Below, in pieces: positions 9,586 to 17,592 of a stretch of 40,604 bases of DNA; position 1 is the stretch's first letter; each line of letters starts with the position of its first letter. The stretch is from Candidatus Enterococcus testudinis (lineage in GTDB: Bacteria; Bacillota; Bacilli; Lactobacillales; Enterococcaceae), in NCBI RefSeq assembly GCF_002140915.1, contig NZ_NGKU01000001.1, positions 560,967 to 601,570 of the forward strand, read 5' to 3'. The position numbers were made by a program, and so were the translations under genes. Below the pieces are notes generated by a model. That model was not told where the DNA came from and did not search any database. It worked only from the letters and a program-made list of their open reading frames with translations.

Positions 9586-9632
9586 AAAAAAGAATGGGGG
9601 AAGTGATAGTCATCGCTTTCCCCATTCTTTTT
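9586..9632 (+). terminator. Intrinsic terminator of the mannoside/ABC operon
   Basis: Arms AAAAAGAATGGGG and CCCCATTCTTTTT flank a loop of about 20 bases and end in a T-run. It lies directly after the phosphohexomutase stop. The last two T bases are also the start of a TTGACA box. Confidence 0.85.
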
Positions 9633-9659
9633 GACAAATCCCCCCAACTGTCCAATTCT
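9631..9659 (+). promoter_or_regulatory. Putative promoter of the 44-residue ORF / oleate hydratase unit
   Basis: A perfect TTGACA (9631-9636), a 17-base spacer and AATTCT (9654-9659), a weak -10. It lies about 100 bases before the small ORF. The -35 is strong, but the -10 matches only half of the consensus. Confidence 0.4.
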
Positions 9660-9759
9660 CAAAAAATCACAAAGGTTATCATTTGAAGTATTTCACCCTA
9701 AGGACTACGATGAATCCGTAAGTTGAACAAAACATCTAAACACGAAGGAGCGAAATCAC

Positions 9760-9894
9760 ATGAAGAAAAAAATGATCTTACTGGGTATCGGCTTAGGTAT
9801 CGTTGCGGCAGGTGCTGGATATTTGGCGAAGAAGACCGGTTTTTTTGAGGATGATGCTTGGTTATATGATGAATATGATTCAACATTGAACTAG
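9760..9894 (+). CDS. Small single-pass membrane protein upstream of oleate hydratase
   Basis: A 44-codon ORF: four basic/Met residues, a Gly- and Ala-rich hydrophobic segment (about residues 5-22), two Lys, then an acidic tail with FFEDD and DEYD. An AAGGAG site (9744-9749) sits 10 bases before the ATG, and 36 bases separate its stop from the oleate hydratase ATG, so the two are probably co-transcribed. The topology suggests a short membrane anchor with a charged tail. I do not recognise a named family. The good ribosome-binding site and the coding-like composition argue that it is real. Confidence 0.65.
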   Translation: MKKKMILLGIGLGIVAAGAGYLAKKTGFFEDDAWLYDEYDSTLN

Positions 9895-9930
9895 CCAGAA
9901 GTAGTGGACGAACGATTAGGAGGAAGCACA

Positions 9931-11625
9931 ATGCAAAAGAAAAAAGCAATCATGATCGGTGCAGGATTATCCAATATGGCAGCAGCTGTTTACCTGATTC
10001 AAGAAGGCCATTGGCAAGGCGACCAAATCACTTTTTATTCACTCGATGACCATGGATCAAATGATGGGGCACCAACTGAAGATGTCGCAGATGAATACTG
10101 GAATAAACATCACCCAATGGAGAATCAAAAAGGTTATGTGGCCCGCGGTGGCCGGATGTTAAATTATCGCACCTATGTTGATTTGATGGACTTGTTGGAT
10201 CGGATTCCCTCTGCGACTGAACCCAACATGACGGCTGCCGAGGACACCCGCGATTTCGATGCCAAGCATCGGACGTTTGATAAAGCACGGTTGTTGGAAG
10301 GTGGGAAAGGGATTATTGATGGCGGTCATTTAGGGCTGAATAACAAAAGCCGCATGCTGTTGACACAGATGATCATGATGCCAGATTCAGAGGAAGAAAA
10401 ACTCGACAATGTGACAATTGCTGAATATTTCAAGGAAGATCCGGCATTCTTTGAATCAAACTTTTGGTTTATGTGGGAAACGACCTTTGCATTTCGGACC
10501 CGTAGTTCAGCGCAAGAATTGCGTCGGTACATGCATCAAATGGTCTATGAATTTACCCAAATCGAACATTTAGTCGGTGTCAATCGGACCCGCTACAATC
10601 AATATGAAAGTATTATGCTGCCGTTGATCAATTATTTGAAAGAGCAAGGTTGTCACATCGTGTTGGATCGATTGGTGACGGATTGGGCATTTAAAGAAAC
10701 TGCGATGCAAGATGAAATCACGGTCACTGGTTTGCACATGCGCAATGTAAAGACCAATACGGATGAATTTGTTTCAGTAGACGAAGATACGGCGGTCATC
10801 TTTACCAATGGATCCATCACAGATTCAGCAACATTGGGAGATTTCGACACACCAGCGGCTGAAAACATGGATTATGGTGCAGCGTCAAGCTTGTGGAAAA
10901 AGGCTGCTGAACGTTTTTACAACGTTGGTAATCCAGACAAATTCTTTGCTGATCGTGATGCCAGTGAGTGGGTCAGTTTTACGTTGACGACCAAAGATCA
11001 TTTGCTGCTGAATGAAATCACACGCATTACCACTCAAGAACCAGGCAATGCGTTGAACTCGTTTATTTCAACTACACCTATCACAGCTTTGAATCAAAAA
11101 GACGTCAACATGTCGATCGTGGTTCATCATCAACCGCATTTTACCAGTCAAAAACCAAATGAAACCGTGATTTGGGGCTACTTCTTATATCCGCGACGGA
11201 TTGGCGAGTTTGTCAATAAAGCGTATATAGAAATGAATGGGAAAGAAATGGTTCAAGAGTTGATTGGTCAGTTATCAAAAGTGGATCCAGGACCAGGGAA
11301 TATCCGTGAGAAGGAAGCGCTGATCATGGAGAGTGTTATCAACAATATCCCTGTGTATATGCCTTATGCTTCAGCCTTATTTAACAATCGCGCCAAAAGT
11401 GATCGGCCAAAAGTGATCCCAGCTCATGCAACCAACTTGGCATTTACCGGTGAGTTTGTTGAACAACCGTATCAAATGATTTTCACAGAACAAAGTGCTG
11501 TTCGCTCAGGAGAAATCGCCGCATTTCATTTTGCGGGTATCCCCATGTCACGCTTGGTACCAACACCACGATATGACAAAGATTTGAAGACGTTGGCGCG
11601 GGCAGCTAAGAAAATGTTCGCTTGA
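9931..11625 (+). CDS. ohyA: Oleate hydratase (MCRA family), Met-type variant
   Basis: A 564-residue FAD enzyme of the myosin-cross-reactive-antigen family. It adds water to cis-9 unsaturated fatty acids such as oleate, giving 10-hydroxy acids, and can detoxify host or dietary fatty acids. The N-terminus carries the FAD-binding GAGLSNMAAA (10-19). The signature loop reads RGGRM followed by LNYRTY (72-82); the widespread RGGREM form has a catalytic Glu after the last Arg, and here Met76 occupies that place. I chose ATG 9931 because AGGAGG lies 6 bases upstream; an in-frame ATG at 9904 has no such site. A terminator follows. The gene seems to form a unit with the 44-residue ORF. Confidence 0.93.
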   Translation: MQKKKAIMIGAGLSNMAAAVYLIQEGHWQGDQITFYSLDDHGSNDGAPTEDVADEYWNKHHPMENQKGYVARGGRMLNYRTYVDLMDLLDRIPSATEPNMTAAEDTRDFDAKHRTFDKARLLEGGKGIIDGGHLGLNNKSRMLLTQMIMMPDSEEEKLDNVTIAEYFKEDPAFFESNFWFMWETTFAFRTRSSAQELRRYMHQMVYEFTQIEHLVGVNRTRYNQYESIMLPLINYLKEQGCHIVLDRLVTDWAFKETAMQDEITVTGLHMRNVKTNTDEFVSVDEDTAVIFTNGSITDSATLGDFDTPAAENMDYGAASSLWKKAAERFYNVGNPDKFFADRDASEWVSFTLTTKDHLLLNEITRITTQEPGNALNSFISTTPITALNQKDVNMSIVVHHQPHFTSQKPNETVIWGYFLYPRRIGEFVNKAYIEMNGKEMVQELIGQLSKVDPGPGNIREKEALIMESVINNIPVYMPYASALFNNRAKSDRPKVIPAHATNLAFTGEFVEQPYQMIFTEQSAVRSGEIAAFHFAGIPMSRLVPTPRYDKDLKTLARAAKKMFA

Positions 11626-11646
11626 TCTAATGACATGACATCACAC

Positions 11647-11693
11647 AAAAAAGCTGCTTCCTTTATCCTGTAATAAAAGGGTGCAGCTTTTTT
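11647..11693 (+). terminator. Intrinsic terminator after oleate hydratase
   Basis: AAAAAAGCTGC and GCAGCTTTTTT arms flank a 25-base loop that can itself pair partly (CCTTTAT / ATAAAAGG). The T-run is on the + strand. Confidence 0.82.
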
Positions 11694-12003
11694 GGTATAG
11701 ATGATTTTGCAAACAATAAAACAACTGTGTGGGTAAGTTTTCTGGAATATGTCAGCTAATTTATAACAGTAAATTATTTTCATATAGAACTCAGAATCAG
11801 ACGAATCGTGTTTTGATACCAAATGAAATTGTCAAAGACGCCTCTTCGACAGACATTCCATTGTTACAAATTCCCCGATGAAATAACACTGATCGTTTTT
11901 ACTCCCCAGCAAGCGCTATTGTTTCTATACCAAGGATACATAACTTAAGGTATACTTGGTTTGAAATGTGACGAAATGTACCTTAAATAAAAGGAGTAGC
12001 AAC
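11694..12003. other. Non-coding stretch before the Rgg-like gene
   Basis: About 310 bases, A+T-rich. I found no convincing ORF on either strand. I specifically looked for a short hydrophobic peptide gene of the kind paired with Rgg regulators and saw none. The only structure is the inverted repeat near its right end. Confidence 0.5.
11945..11986 (+). promoter_or_regulatory. Inverted repeat and possible operator before the Rgg-like gene
   Basis: TTAAGGTA (11945-11952) and its exact complement TACCTTAA (11979-11986) are separated by 26 bases. A TATACT (11951-11956) that could be a -10 box abuts the left arm; no good -35 lies at the right distance. The placement just before the regulator's ribosome-binding site suggests autoregulation, which is inference. 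Confidence 0.4.
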
Positions 12004-12855
12004 ATGAAAAGTAATGAAGTAATCAAGGTGTTACGTGAAGAGCGGGGCTTCACGATTGCTCGATTGGCTGAAGGAATCATGAGCCGAGAAACGCTGAACA
12101 AATTTGAACTAAGAGGCACATCCATGTCTTCGGAAAAACTGACTCAGATTCTCTCTAAATTGAATGTGACCTATGAAGAATATCTCAATCGTTTGGATAT
12201 GCCTAGCATGGATAGCAAAAAAGTCTACGACCGTCTATTTAGACAAGCGCTAATGCATCCCAATGAGGTGAAGTATCAGGCGTTGTTGCAGCAGTTATCC
12301 GAGCAGTATGCGGAGACCGAAGATGTCTTTTTTCAAATCAAAATAGAACAGTTTACGATAGAATACAATTATATGAAGCATCATACCTTGGCGGGGAGTC
12401 AGTCTGGCATCGACTACATCACCGACTATTTAAACAGTATTGATACGTGGGGAAAATTTGAGATTTCAATTTTTGGCAGTTGTATGTTTGCCTTTTCGAA
12501 TGACTATATCTATGGAAATTTGAATCGATTGAATCGCCGGATCCATACATTTATCAAAGAGTCGCCGATCCACAGCGATTTCTCTCACATTTTATTGAAT
12601 GCATTGATTTTGTTGGTGGCGATTCGCAAGGATTATACGTATGGACCTAAATTGTTGGCACAACTGTTTGAATACACGGATGATCCCAACTATATGTATG
12701 AAAAGATTTGCGGCAATATTTTTAGTAAAGTGATCGAAAAGAAAGACCAATTTACGATCAGTGATGTCGAAAAAGAGCGATCGATTTTGACCTATCTGGG
12801 TTATGAAGATGTAGCAAAAGGTATTGAAGAAGTGTTAGTCGCTCATAATTGTTGA
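12004..12855 (+). CDS. Rgg/MutR-like helix-turn-helix transcriptional regulator
   Basis: A 283-residue cytoplasmic regulator. Residues about 5-60 form an XRE-type helix-turn-helix with the Rgg-like pattern LREERGFTIARLAEG then SRETLNKFELRG. The rest is an all-helical domain like the peptide-sensing repeat domain of Rgg/PlcR-type proteins, and the total length fits the family. ATG 12004 is preceded by AAAAGGAG; an upstream in-frame start at 11968 lacks one. No cognate peptide gene is visible. It is downstream of oleate hydratase but separated by that gene's terminator, so a regulatory link is possible yet unproven. Confidence 0.8.
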   Translation: MKSNEVIKVLREERGFTIARLAEGIMSRETLNKFELRGTSMSSEKLTQILSKLNVTYEEYLNRLDMPSMDSKKVYDRLFRQALMHPNEVKYQALLQQLSEQYAETEDVFFQIKIEQFTIEYNYMKHHTLAGSQSGIDYITDYLNSIDTWGKFEISIFGSCMFAFSNDYIYGNLNRLNRRIHTFIKESPIHSDFSHILLNALILLVAIRKDYTYGPKLLAQLFEYTDDPNYMYEKICGNIFSKVIEKKDQFTISDVEKERSILTYLGYEDVAKGIEEVLVAHNC

Positions 12856-12869
12856 TACACACGCAATAC

Positions 12870-12914
12870 AGCCCAACATGCCAGTGAAGAATGGTATGTT
12901 GGGCTATTTTTTTT
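12870..12914 (+). terminator. Terminator between Rgg-like gene and P-type ATPase gene
   Basis: AGCCCAACATGCCA pairs with TGGTATGTTGGGCT (one G-U), with an 8-base loop and an eight-T run. The T-run serves the + strand gene; the convergent ATPase gene ends 13 bases away and lacks its own clear terminator. Confidence 0.85.
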
Positions 12915-12926
12915 CGAGTAACTGAT

Positions 12927-15281
12927 TTATGATGCTTTTTGCAAGGCACGCTTCTTGGTGTAGCGGCGATGCAGCTGTTTCATCCATTTTTCAATAAAAC
13001 GGTGCATATAGGTAGCATAATTCAAGAGGGCAATCAGTAAAATCATATTGATATAGGTGGTGTTGCCTAGATTGAATAGGTTTTGGCCAATAATCAAGGC
13101 GACAAAGTAGAAAAATTGTGTACAAAAGAAAATCGTCGTCCGATAGTGGTTGATTGGCGGATAGACTTTTCTTTGCAGCAGCCGATAGTTCCAAGCTGTA
13201 AAAATAATACTCATGATCGATAGGGCTTGTGTGCTGCTATTGAACCAGTATCCCACATTAATGATCAACAAGGTGCCAATCGAAATCGTGAGCGCCGTTG
13301 GAAAGGCGTTTTGGAAAATCGTTGTCATGAAATCCCCTTTGATCCGCTTGAAATCAGGTTCAAAGTTCAAGAAGAATGTAGGAATGCCGACAAAGCAGGC
13401 ATTGATCATGGTTAATTGTATTGGTTCAAAAGGATACGTTGTGCCTGACAGCAATGTACCGATCGTGATGATGATCGAGAACAACACTTGGACCAACACC
13501 AATGAACCAGAGCGGGTGATATTGTTGATGACCCGTCGGCCTTCATCCATGACGGAAGGCAGTGCTGCAAATTGATTGTCCAGTAACACCAAATTCGATA
13601 CTTGTCGGGCAGCATCTACACCTGAAGCCATTGCAATCGAGCAATCAGATGCTTTCAAAGCAAGGACGTCATTGACGCCATCGCCGGTCATAGCAACCGT
13701 ATGGCCAAGTTCTTTGAGATAAAGCACCATGGCTTTCTTTTGTTGCGGTGTGACACGACCGAAAATTTGGTACGTGCCAACAGCTTCCTTCAATTCAGCG
13801 TCAGTCAATGAGGAGACATCGATATACGCTGAAGCTCCTGGTAAATTGACTTTTTGCGCGATCTGGCTGACAGTGACAGGATCATCACCTGAAATGACTT
13901 TACATTGAATGCCTTGGGACCGGAAGTAGTCCAAAGTTGTTTCGGCATCTGACCGAATCGTGTCTGACAATAGGAAGAAGCCTAAGGGCGTAATGTCTGT
14001 CAACGTCTTTTCCGTTTCGTAGGCTTGTTTGCTATGGGCCAGTAAGATTACGCGATGACCTGCACTGGCAAAGGCATGTTCTTGGTCCAACACTGACTGA
14101 TAGGCATCAGATAGCAGCATGGACGCGGCTCCAATGAAGTATGTGCCCCTTTCAGCAAACGTGACGCAACTAAATTTACGGTCAGATGAAAAAGGGGTCA
14201 CATGCGTCATCGTAAAGGTGGATACAGGCGCAAAATGTTCCTTTAAGGCTAATGCTGTTGGGTTTTGATCCGGCAGGTGGGCCAGCAGATTGCCTGTGAT
14301 CTCGGTCAGGTCTGTTTCGGCAGCGAGAGGGATCACCTTTTCCACGGTCATTTTTCCTTCTGTGATCGTGCCGGTTTTGTCCAAACAAATCACATCGACC
14401 CGTGCCAAAGTATCGATACAGTTCAATTCTTGTACCAATACACGACGTCTGGCCAAGTAGACTGCACTGATTGTGAGGGTCACACTGGTCAATAGGAAGA
14501 GGCCTTCGGGAAACATGCCCACCGCTGCGGCCACGGTCCGCAAAATTGCGGTATTGAAGGACGCCTGTGAGAATAGATATTGTTTCACGAACAAAAGGCT
14601 GCATAGCGGTACCAGTATCAAACTGATCCAACGGATGATTTTGTTTAAGCTGCCTTGGATCAAGTACGTCTGGCGCTTGCTGGATTTGGCCTCTTTGTTG
14701 ATTTTTTCGATATAATTGTCTGCGCCGACATGGGTCACTTGGCAGACGGCTTCCCCTGATGTGATGAAACTACCAGAGAACAAGGAATCTGCTGTTTGTT
14801 TATAAATACTATCTACTTCACCCGTCAACAGCGATTCATTGACTTCCAGCGTACCTTCGATGATTTTGGCATCTGTCGGTACTTGATCTCCGCTTTTCAA
14901 TACGATTTGATCGTCTAAAACCAGCTTTTCAATCGGCAAGTTTGCCAAAACACCGTCGCGATAGACATCGACTTTGGCTACTTTTAACAAAGCCATTTTA
15001 TCAAGGGTTCGTTTTGCGCGGATTTCTTGAAATAGGTTGATGATGACATTGCTGAAAACCACAAAAACAAACAACCCGTTTTGGTAGGCCCCTGTTAAGC
15101 AGACGAGGAAAAACAGCAGTGTATTGATCAAATTGAAAAAAGTGAATATATTGGTGAATATAATTTTTGGATAACCATTTGAATGGTCTTTTTTTGTTTT
15201 GTTGACGGCCCCGCGTTGCACACGCGCTTTTACTTCTGCTGTCGTCAATCCACGTGCATCTTTGTGTTCGATCCTACTCAT
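12927..15281 (-). CDS. Cation-translocating P-type ATPase, CtpE-like
   Basis: An E1-E2 ATPase of about 784 residues. The actuator motif is LLTGE (151-155), the fourth membrane segment has MFPEGL (266-271), the phosphorylation motif is DKTGT (Asp301), and the hinge motif is TGDGVNDVLALKASD. The C-terminal third has several membrane segments. The PEGL motif and lack of N-terminal metal-binding Cys motifs exclude copper/zinc pumps and resemble calcium-type CtpE pumps; the ion itself is not proven. I start it at 15281 (MSRIEHKDARG) because the upstream reading-frame extension has no coding character. The AGAAAGG before that ATG is unusually close, so the start is less certain than the product. 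Confidence 0.85.
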   Translation of the reverse strand: MSRIEHKDARGLTTAEVKARVQRGAVNKTKKDHSNGYPKIIFTNIFTFFNLINTLLFFLVCLTGAYQNGLFVFVVFSNVIINLFQEIRAKRTLDKMALLKVAKVDVYRDGVLANLPIEKLVLDDQIVLKSGDQVPTDAKIIEGTLEVNESLLTGEVDSIYKQTADSLFSGSFITSGEAVCQVTHVGADNYIEKINKEAKSSKRQTYLIQGSLNKIIRWISLILVPLCSLLFVKQYLFSQASFNTAILRTVAAAVGMFPEGLFLLTSVTLTISAVYLARRRVLVQELNCIDTLARVDVICLDKTGTITEGKMTVEKVIPLAAETDLTEITGNLLAHLPDQNPTALALKEHFAPVSTFTMTHVTPFSSDRKFSCVTFAERGTYFIGAASMLLSDAYQSVLDQEHAFASAGHRVILLAHSKQAYETEKTLTDITPLGFFLLSDTIRSDAETTLDYFRSQGIQCKVISGDDPVTVSQIAQKVNLPGASAYIDVSSLTDAELKEAVGTYQIFGRVTPQQKKAMVLYLKELGHTVAMTGDGVNDVLALKASDCSIAMASGVDAARQVSNLVLLDNQFAALPSVMDEGRRVINNITRSGSLVLVQVLFSIIITIGTLLSGTTYPFEPIQLTMINACFVGIPTFFLNFEPDFKRIKGDFMTTIFQNAFPTALTISIGTLLIINVGYWFNSSTQALSIMSIIFTAWNYRLLQRKVYPPINHYRTTIFFCTQFFYFVALIIGQNLFNLGNTTYINMILLIALLNYATYMHRFIEKWMKQLHRRYTKKRALQKAS

Positions 15282-15549
15282 CCTTTCTGTATGTTGTCTA
15301 CTAATTAGTCTACCGATTTGGATGAAAGCTGTAATCGGTCTTGGGTAGGGGATATATCCTATGATTATGTTTCTGACTTTTATGAACAAAATAAATGTAC
15401 TGTGTAAAATATAGCATACTCTGCTAGGGAGCAGTCGTTTCATTTTTGTCACTTGGTTGTTAGGTGATGTAAGTAAGGTGAGGACTTTTTGTAGAAAATG
15501 AGGTATGGTGTGAGAGAGGCATTCAGCCAGCAAAAGGAGCGTATCACAC

Positions 15550-15867
15550 ATGGAAAACAAACAAACTTCAATGGACCGTATCAATCAATTTAGAGATGAC
15601 CGTAATTGGCGTCAGTTTCATAATGAAAAAGACTTGGCTTTGTCGATTTCAATCGAAGCCGCAGAGTTGCTGGAAATTTTTCAATGGAAAACATCAGAAG
15701 AAGCTTTGGCAGATTTTGAACACTTAAAAGAAGAAATCGCGGATGTGCTGATTTATAGTTACATGTTGGCGGATAATCTAAAGCTGGATATCGATACGAT
15801 CATTCAAGAAAAACTGATCAAGAACAATAGAAAGTATCCCGTCGATCAGAGTCGAGGTTTGAAATAG
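15550..15867 (+). CDS. MazG-like nucleotide pyrophosphohydrolase
   Basis: A 105-residue protein of the all-alpha NTP pyrophosphohydrolase superfamily, close in length to RS21-C6/MazG-like single-domain enzymes. The metal-binding pattern is visible: EAAELLEIFQW (about 36-46) and EEIADVLIY (about 60-68), giving an ExxE...ExxD arrangement. Such enzymes hydrolyse non-canonical or excess (d)NTPs to the monophosphate. AAGGAG at 15533-15538 sets the start. It is transcribed divergently from the ATPase gene. No clear terminator follows; the stretch to the next gene holds two palindromes. Confidence 0.87.
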   Translation: MENKQTSMDRINQFRDDRNWRQFHNEKDLALSISIEAAELLEIFQWKTSEEALADFEHLKEEIADVLIYSYMLADNLKLDIDTIIQEKLIKNNRKYPVDQSRGLK

Positions 15868-15888
15868 GGGAGATATTTTTTTGTTAAA

Positions 15889-15946
15889 TTTGAAGTTAAC
15901 TTCAAAAAAACTTGGAATTCCGGAAAATTTGAAGTTAACTTCAAAT
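15889..15946. repeat. Paired 18-20 bp perfect palindromes (probable operators)
   Basis: TTTGAAGTTAACTTCAAA occurs twice, at 15889-15906 and 15928-15945 (the second extends to 20 bp, 15927-15946). Centres are 39 bp apart. A smaller palindrome GGAATTCC (15914-15921) lies midway. The second copy overlaps a -35 box. The GTTAAC-centred dyad resembles sites bound by small MerR-type regulators; the actual protein is unknown. Confidence 0.8.
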
Positions 15947-15957
15947 AATGGTAAAAT
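15929..15957 (+). promoter_or_regulatory. Putative promoter of the DUF4143 ATPase gene
   Basis: TTGAAG (15929-15934), 17-base spacer, TAAAAT (15952-15957). The -35 and part of the spacer lie inside the second palindrome, so a bound regulator would directly affect RNA polymerase. Confidence 0.55.
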
Positions 15958-15989
15958 ATATCAAAATTGGAAGTTGAGGTGGAGATTCC

Positions 15990-17183
15990 ATGTTTTCAAG
16001 ACCTGCATATCTTTCACAATTGATTCAGTTTAAGGATAGCGATTTTATCAAAGTGATTACAGGCGTGCGACGCGCTGGAAAGTCTGTGTTACTACAACTG
16101 TATAAAGATTACTTGATTGAATCAGGCGTTCCGGATGATCATATTATTTATATGAATTTCGAGAGTTTCGACTATCAAATGATTAATACTGAAGAAAAAC
16201 TCCATGCAAAGTTGGCTGCATTATTACCAAAAGACCAAAAGAAGTTTTATCTTTTGTTAGACGAAATACAGGCAGTTCAAGGTTGGCAAAGGGTCATCAA
16301 TGGGGTGCGGGTGAGTTATAATAGTGATATTGTGATCACTGGTTCAAATGCCAATATGTTATCAGGAGAATTAGCCACCCTTTTGAGTGGGCGGTATATC
16401 GAGATTCCTATTTATCCCTTGTCTTTCCAAGAATTTCTGACTGTTAAACAAATCGACAAAGATACGCGTCATGTGGATTCTGCCTATCAAGAATATGAGA
16501 TGTTTGGTGGTTTTCCGAGTGTCGTGATTGCTGATCAGTCGATTAAAGATACGATTCTATCAGGCATCTTTGACACAATTATTTTGAATGATGTCGCTTT
16601 GAGAGCGGGTATCAAAGACGCTGAAATATTGAAATCAATCGTTCGATTTTTAGCAGATAATGTTGGTCAATTGGTCAATACATCAAAAATTGCCCATACA
16701 CTTAGAAGTGAAGGCATCGACACATCCAATCATACAGTCAATCGTTATTTAGCATTGCTGGAAAGTGGTTTTTTGTTTTATCGAGTCCGTCAATACGACA
16801 TTCGAGGTCGCGAATTTTTAAGAACAAATGGGAAGTACTTTATTGTTGATGCGGGTTTGAGAAGGCATGCGGTTGGCAAGAAAGATGGTAATTACAGCAA
16901 TAGATTAGAAAATATTGTCTTTATGGAATTGTTGCGCAGAGGCTATACAGTCGATATAGGCAAAATCAATCATAAAGAAATTGATTTTGTTGCCAGAAGA
17001 TTGGACGAAACATTGTATATCCAAGTGGCCTATCAATTGCCGGATAATTCTCACGAAACCGACAACCTGCTGCATATCAAAGACAATTATCAAAAAATAG
17101 TCATCACTGGCAGATACAGTGAAGTCACTCAAGTGGATGGAATTCCAATTGTTTATATAGTGGATTGGTTGTTATCAGAGTAG
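15990..17183 (+). CDS. AAA ATPase with DUF4143 domain
   Basis: A 397-residue protein with Walker A GVRRAGKS (25-32), Walker B YLLLDE (87-92) and a following ITGSNANML segment, typical of the AAA_14/DUF4143 family. The C-terminal DUF4143 part holds an HTH-like region and then a nuclease-like core (KINHKEIDFVARR, later LYIQVAYQL) resembling a PD-(D/E)xK fold. The family is widespread, often sporadic in distribution, and of unknown function. AGGTGGAG precedes the ATG. It stands alone behind the palindromes and is closed by a shared terminator, so it looks like a self-contained, tightly regulated accessory gene. Confidence 0.85.
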   Translation: MFSRPAYLSQLIQFKDSDFIKVITGVRRAGKSVLLQLYKDYLIESGVPDDHIIYMNFESFDYQMINTEEKLHAKLAALLPKDQKKFYLLLDEIQAVQGWQRVINGVRVSYNSDIVITGSNANMLSGELATLLSGRYIEIPIYPLSFQEFLTVKQIDKDTRHVDSAYQEYEMFGGFPSVVIADQSIKDTILSGIFDTIILNDVALRAGIKDAEILKSIVRFLADNVGQLVNTSKIAHTLRSEGIDTSNHTVNRYLALLESGFLFYRVRQYDIRGREFLRTNGKYFIVDAGLRRHAVGKKDGNYSNRLENIVFMELLRRGYTVDIGKINHKEIDFVARRLDETLYIQVAYQLPDNSHETDNLLHIKDNYQKIVITGRYSEVTQVDGIPIVYIVDWLLSE

Positions 17184-17197
17184 ACGAAACGTATGCG

Positions 17198-17230
17198 AAA
17201 AAAACGAACGCTTTTCAGGTTCGTTTTTTT
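17198..17230. terminator. Bidirectional terminator between DUF4143 and SMR genes
   Basis: AAAAAAACGAAC and GTTCGTTTTTTT arms with a 9-base loop. A-runs and T-runs on both sides allow it to act on both convergent genes. Confidence 0.8.
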
Positions 17231-17250
17231 GCTTCATAATCTATTTTATT

Positions 17251-17571
17251 TCAATGTCCACTCGTAAACTTAATACCAAGAATCCCCACAATCAATAACA
17301 CCACGAAAAACCAGGTCAAAAGTGACAATTGATCTTTGAACAAAATCACCCCAACGATAATCGAACCGACTGCACCGATGCCCGTCCAGACTGGATAAGC
17401 GATACTCAATGGCAGTTGTTTGACCGCTAATGCCAAGAACCCAAAACTAAAGACCATACCAATCACTGTGGCAAGACTGTACCAAAGATGTGTAAAACCA
17501 TTACTCAATTTCATCGTACTTGCCCATACTACTTCGAATAAACCACCCAATACTAAATAGAACCATGTCAT
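17251..17571 (-). CDS. gdx: SMR-family exporter, Gdx/SugE (guanidinium) type
   Basis: A 106-residue four-helix membrane protein of the small multidrug resistance family, which works as an antiparallel dimer. The central Glu lies in FEVVWA (about 12-17), the form typical of guanidinium exporters, rather than the AEVIGT form of EmrE. The WTGIGAVG motif (about 62-69) and the C-terminal GILGIKFTSG agree with the Gdx/SugE branch. I start it at 17571 because AAGGAGG lies 8 bases before this ATG; an extended frame to 17604 includes that site. It exports guanidinium in exchange for protons if the branch assignment holds. Its leader contains two hairpins and a U-run (see separate entry). Confidence 0.87.
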   Translation of the reverse strand: MTWFYLVLGGLFEVVWASTMKLSNGFTHLWYSLATVIGMVFSFGFLALAVKQLPLSIAYPVWTGIGAVGSIIVGVILFKDQLSLLTWFFVVLLIVGILGIKFTSGH

Positions 17572-17592
17572 CTGACATTCCTCCTTATACAT

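Noticed and set aside
9904-9930. Earlier in-frame ATG for the oleate hydratase
   Set aside because: It lacks a ribosome-binding site; AGGAGG within this stretch serves the ATG at 9931.
11694-12003. Possible short hydrophobic peptide gene for the Rgg-like regulator
   Set aside because: Only very short frames without hydrophobic content or ribosome-binding sites were seen on both strands.
14182-14631. 149-codon minus-strand frame in another phase within the P-type ATPase gene
   Set aside because: It covers the DKTGT region out of phase and has no start signal; the ATPase frame is intact.
15282-15500. yybP-ykoY manganese riboswitch before the P-type ATPase
   Set aside because: The conserved GGGGAGUAG-type loop sequences were not found; only a simple hairpin is visible.
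15282-15584. 101-residue N-terminal extension of the P-type ATPase frame
   Set aside because: Composition is not protein-like, it overlaps the divergent mazG start, and the family begins near 15281.
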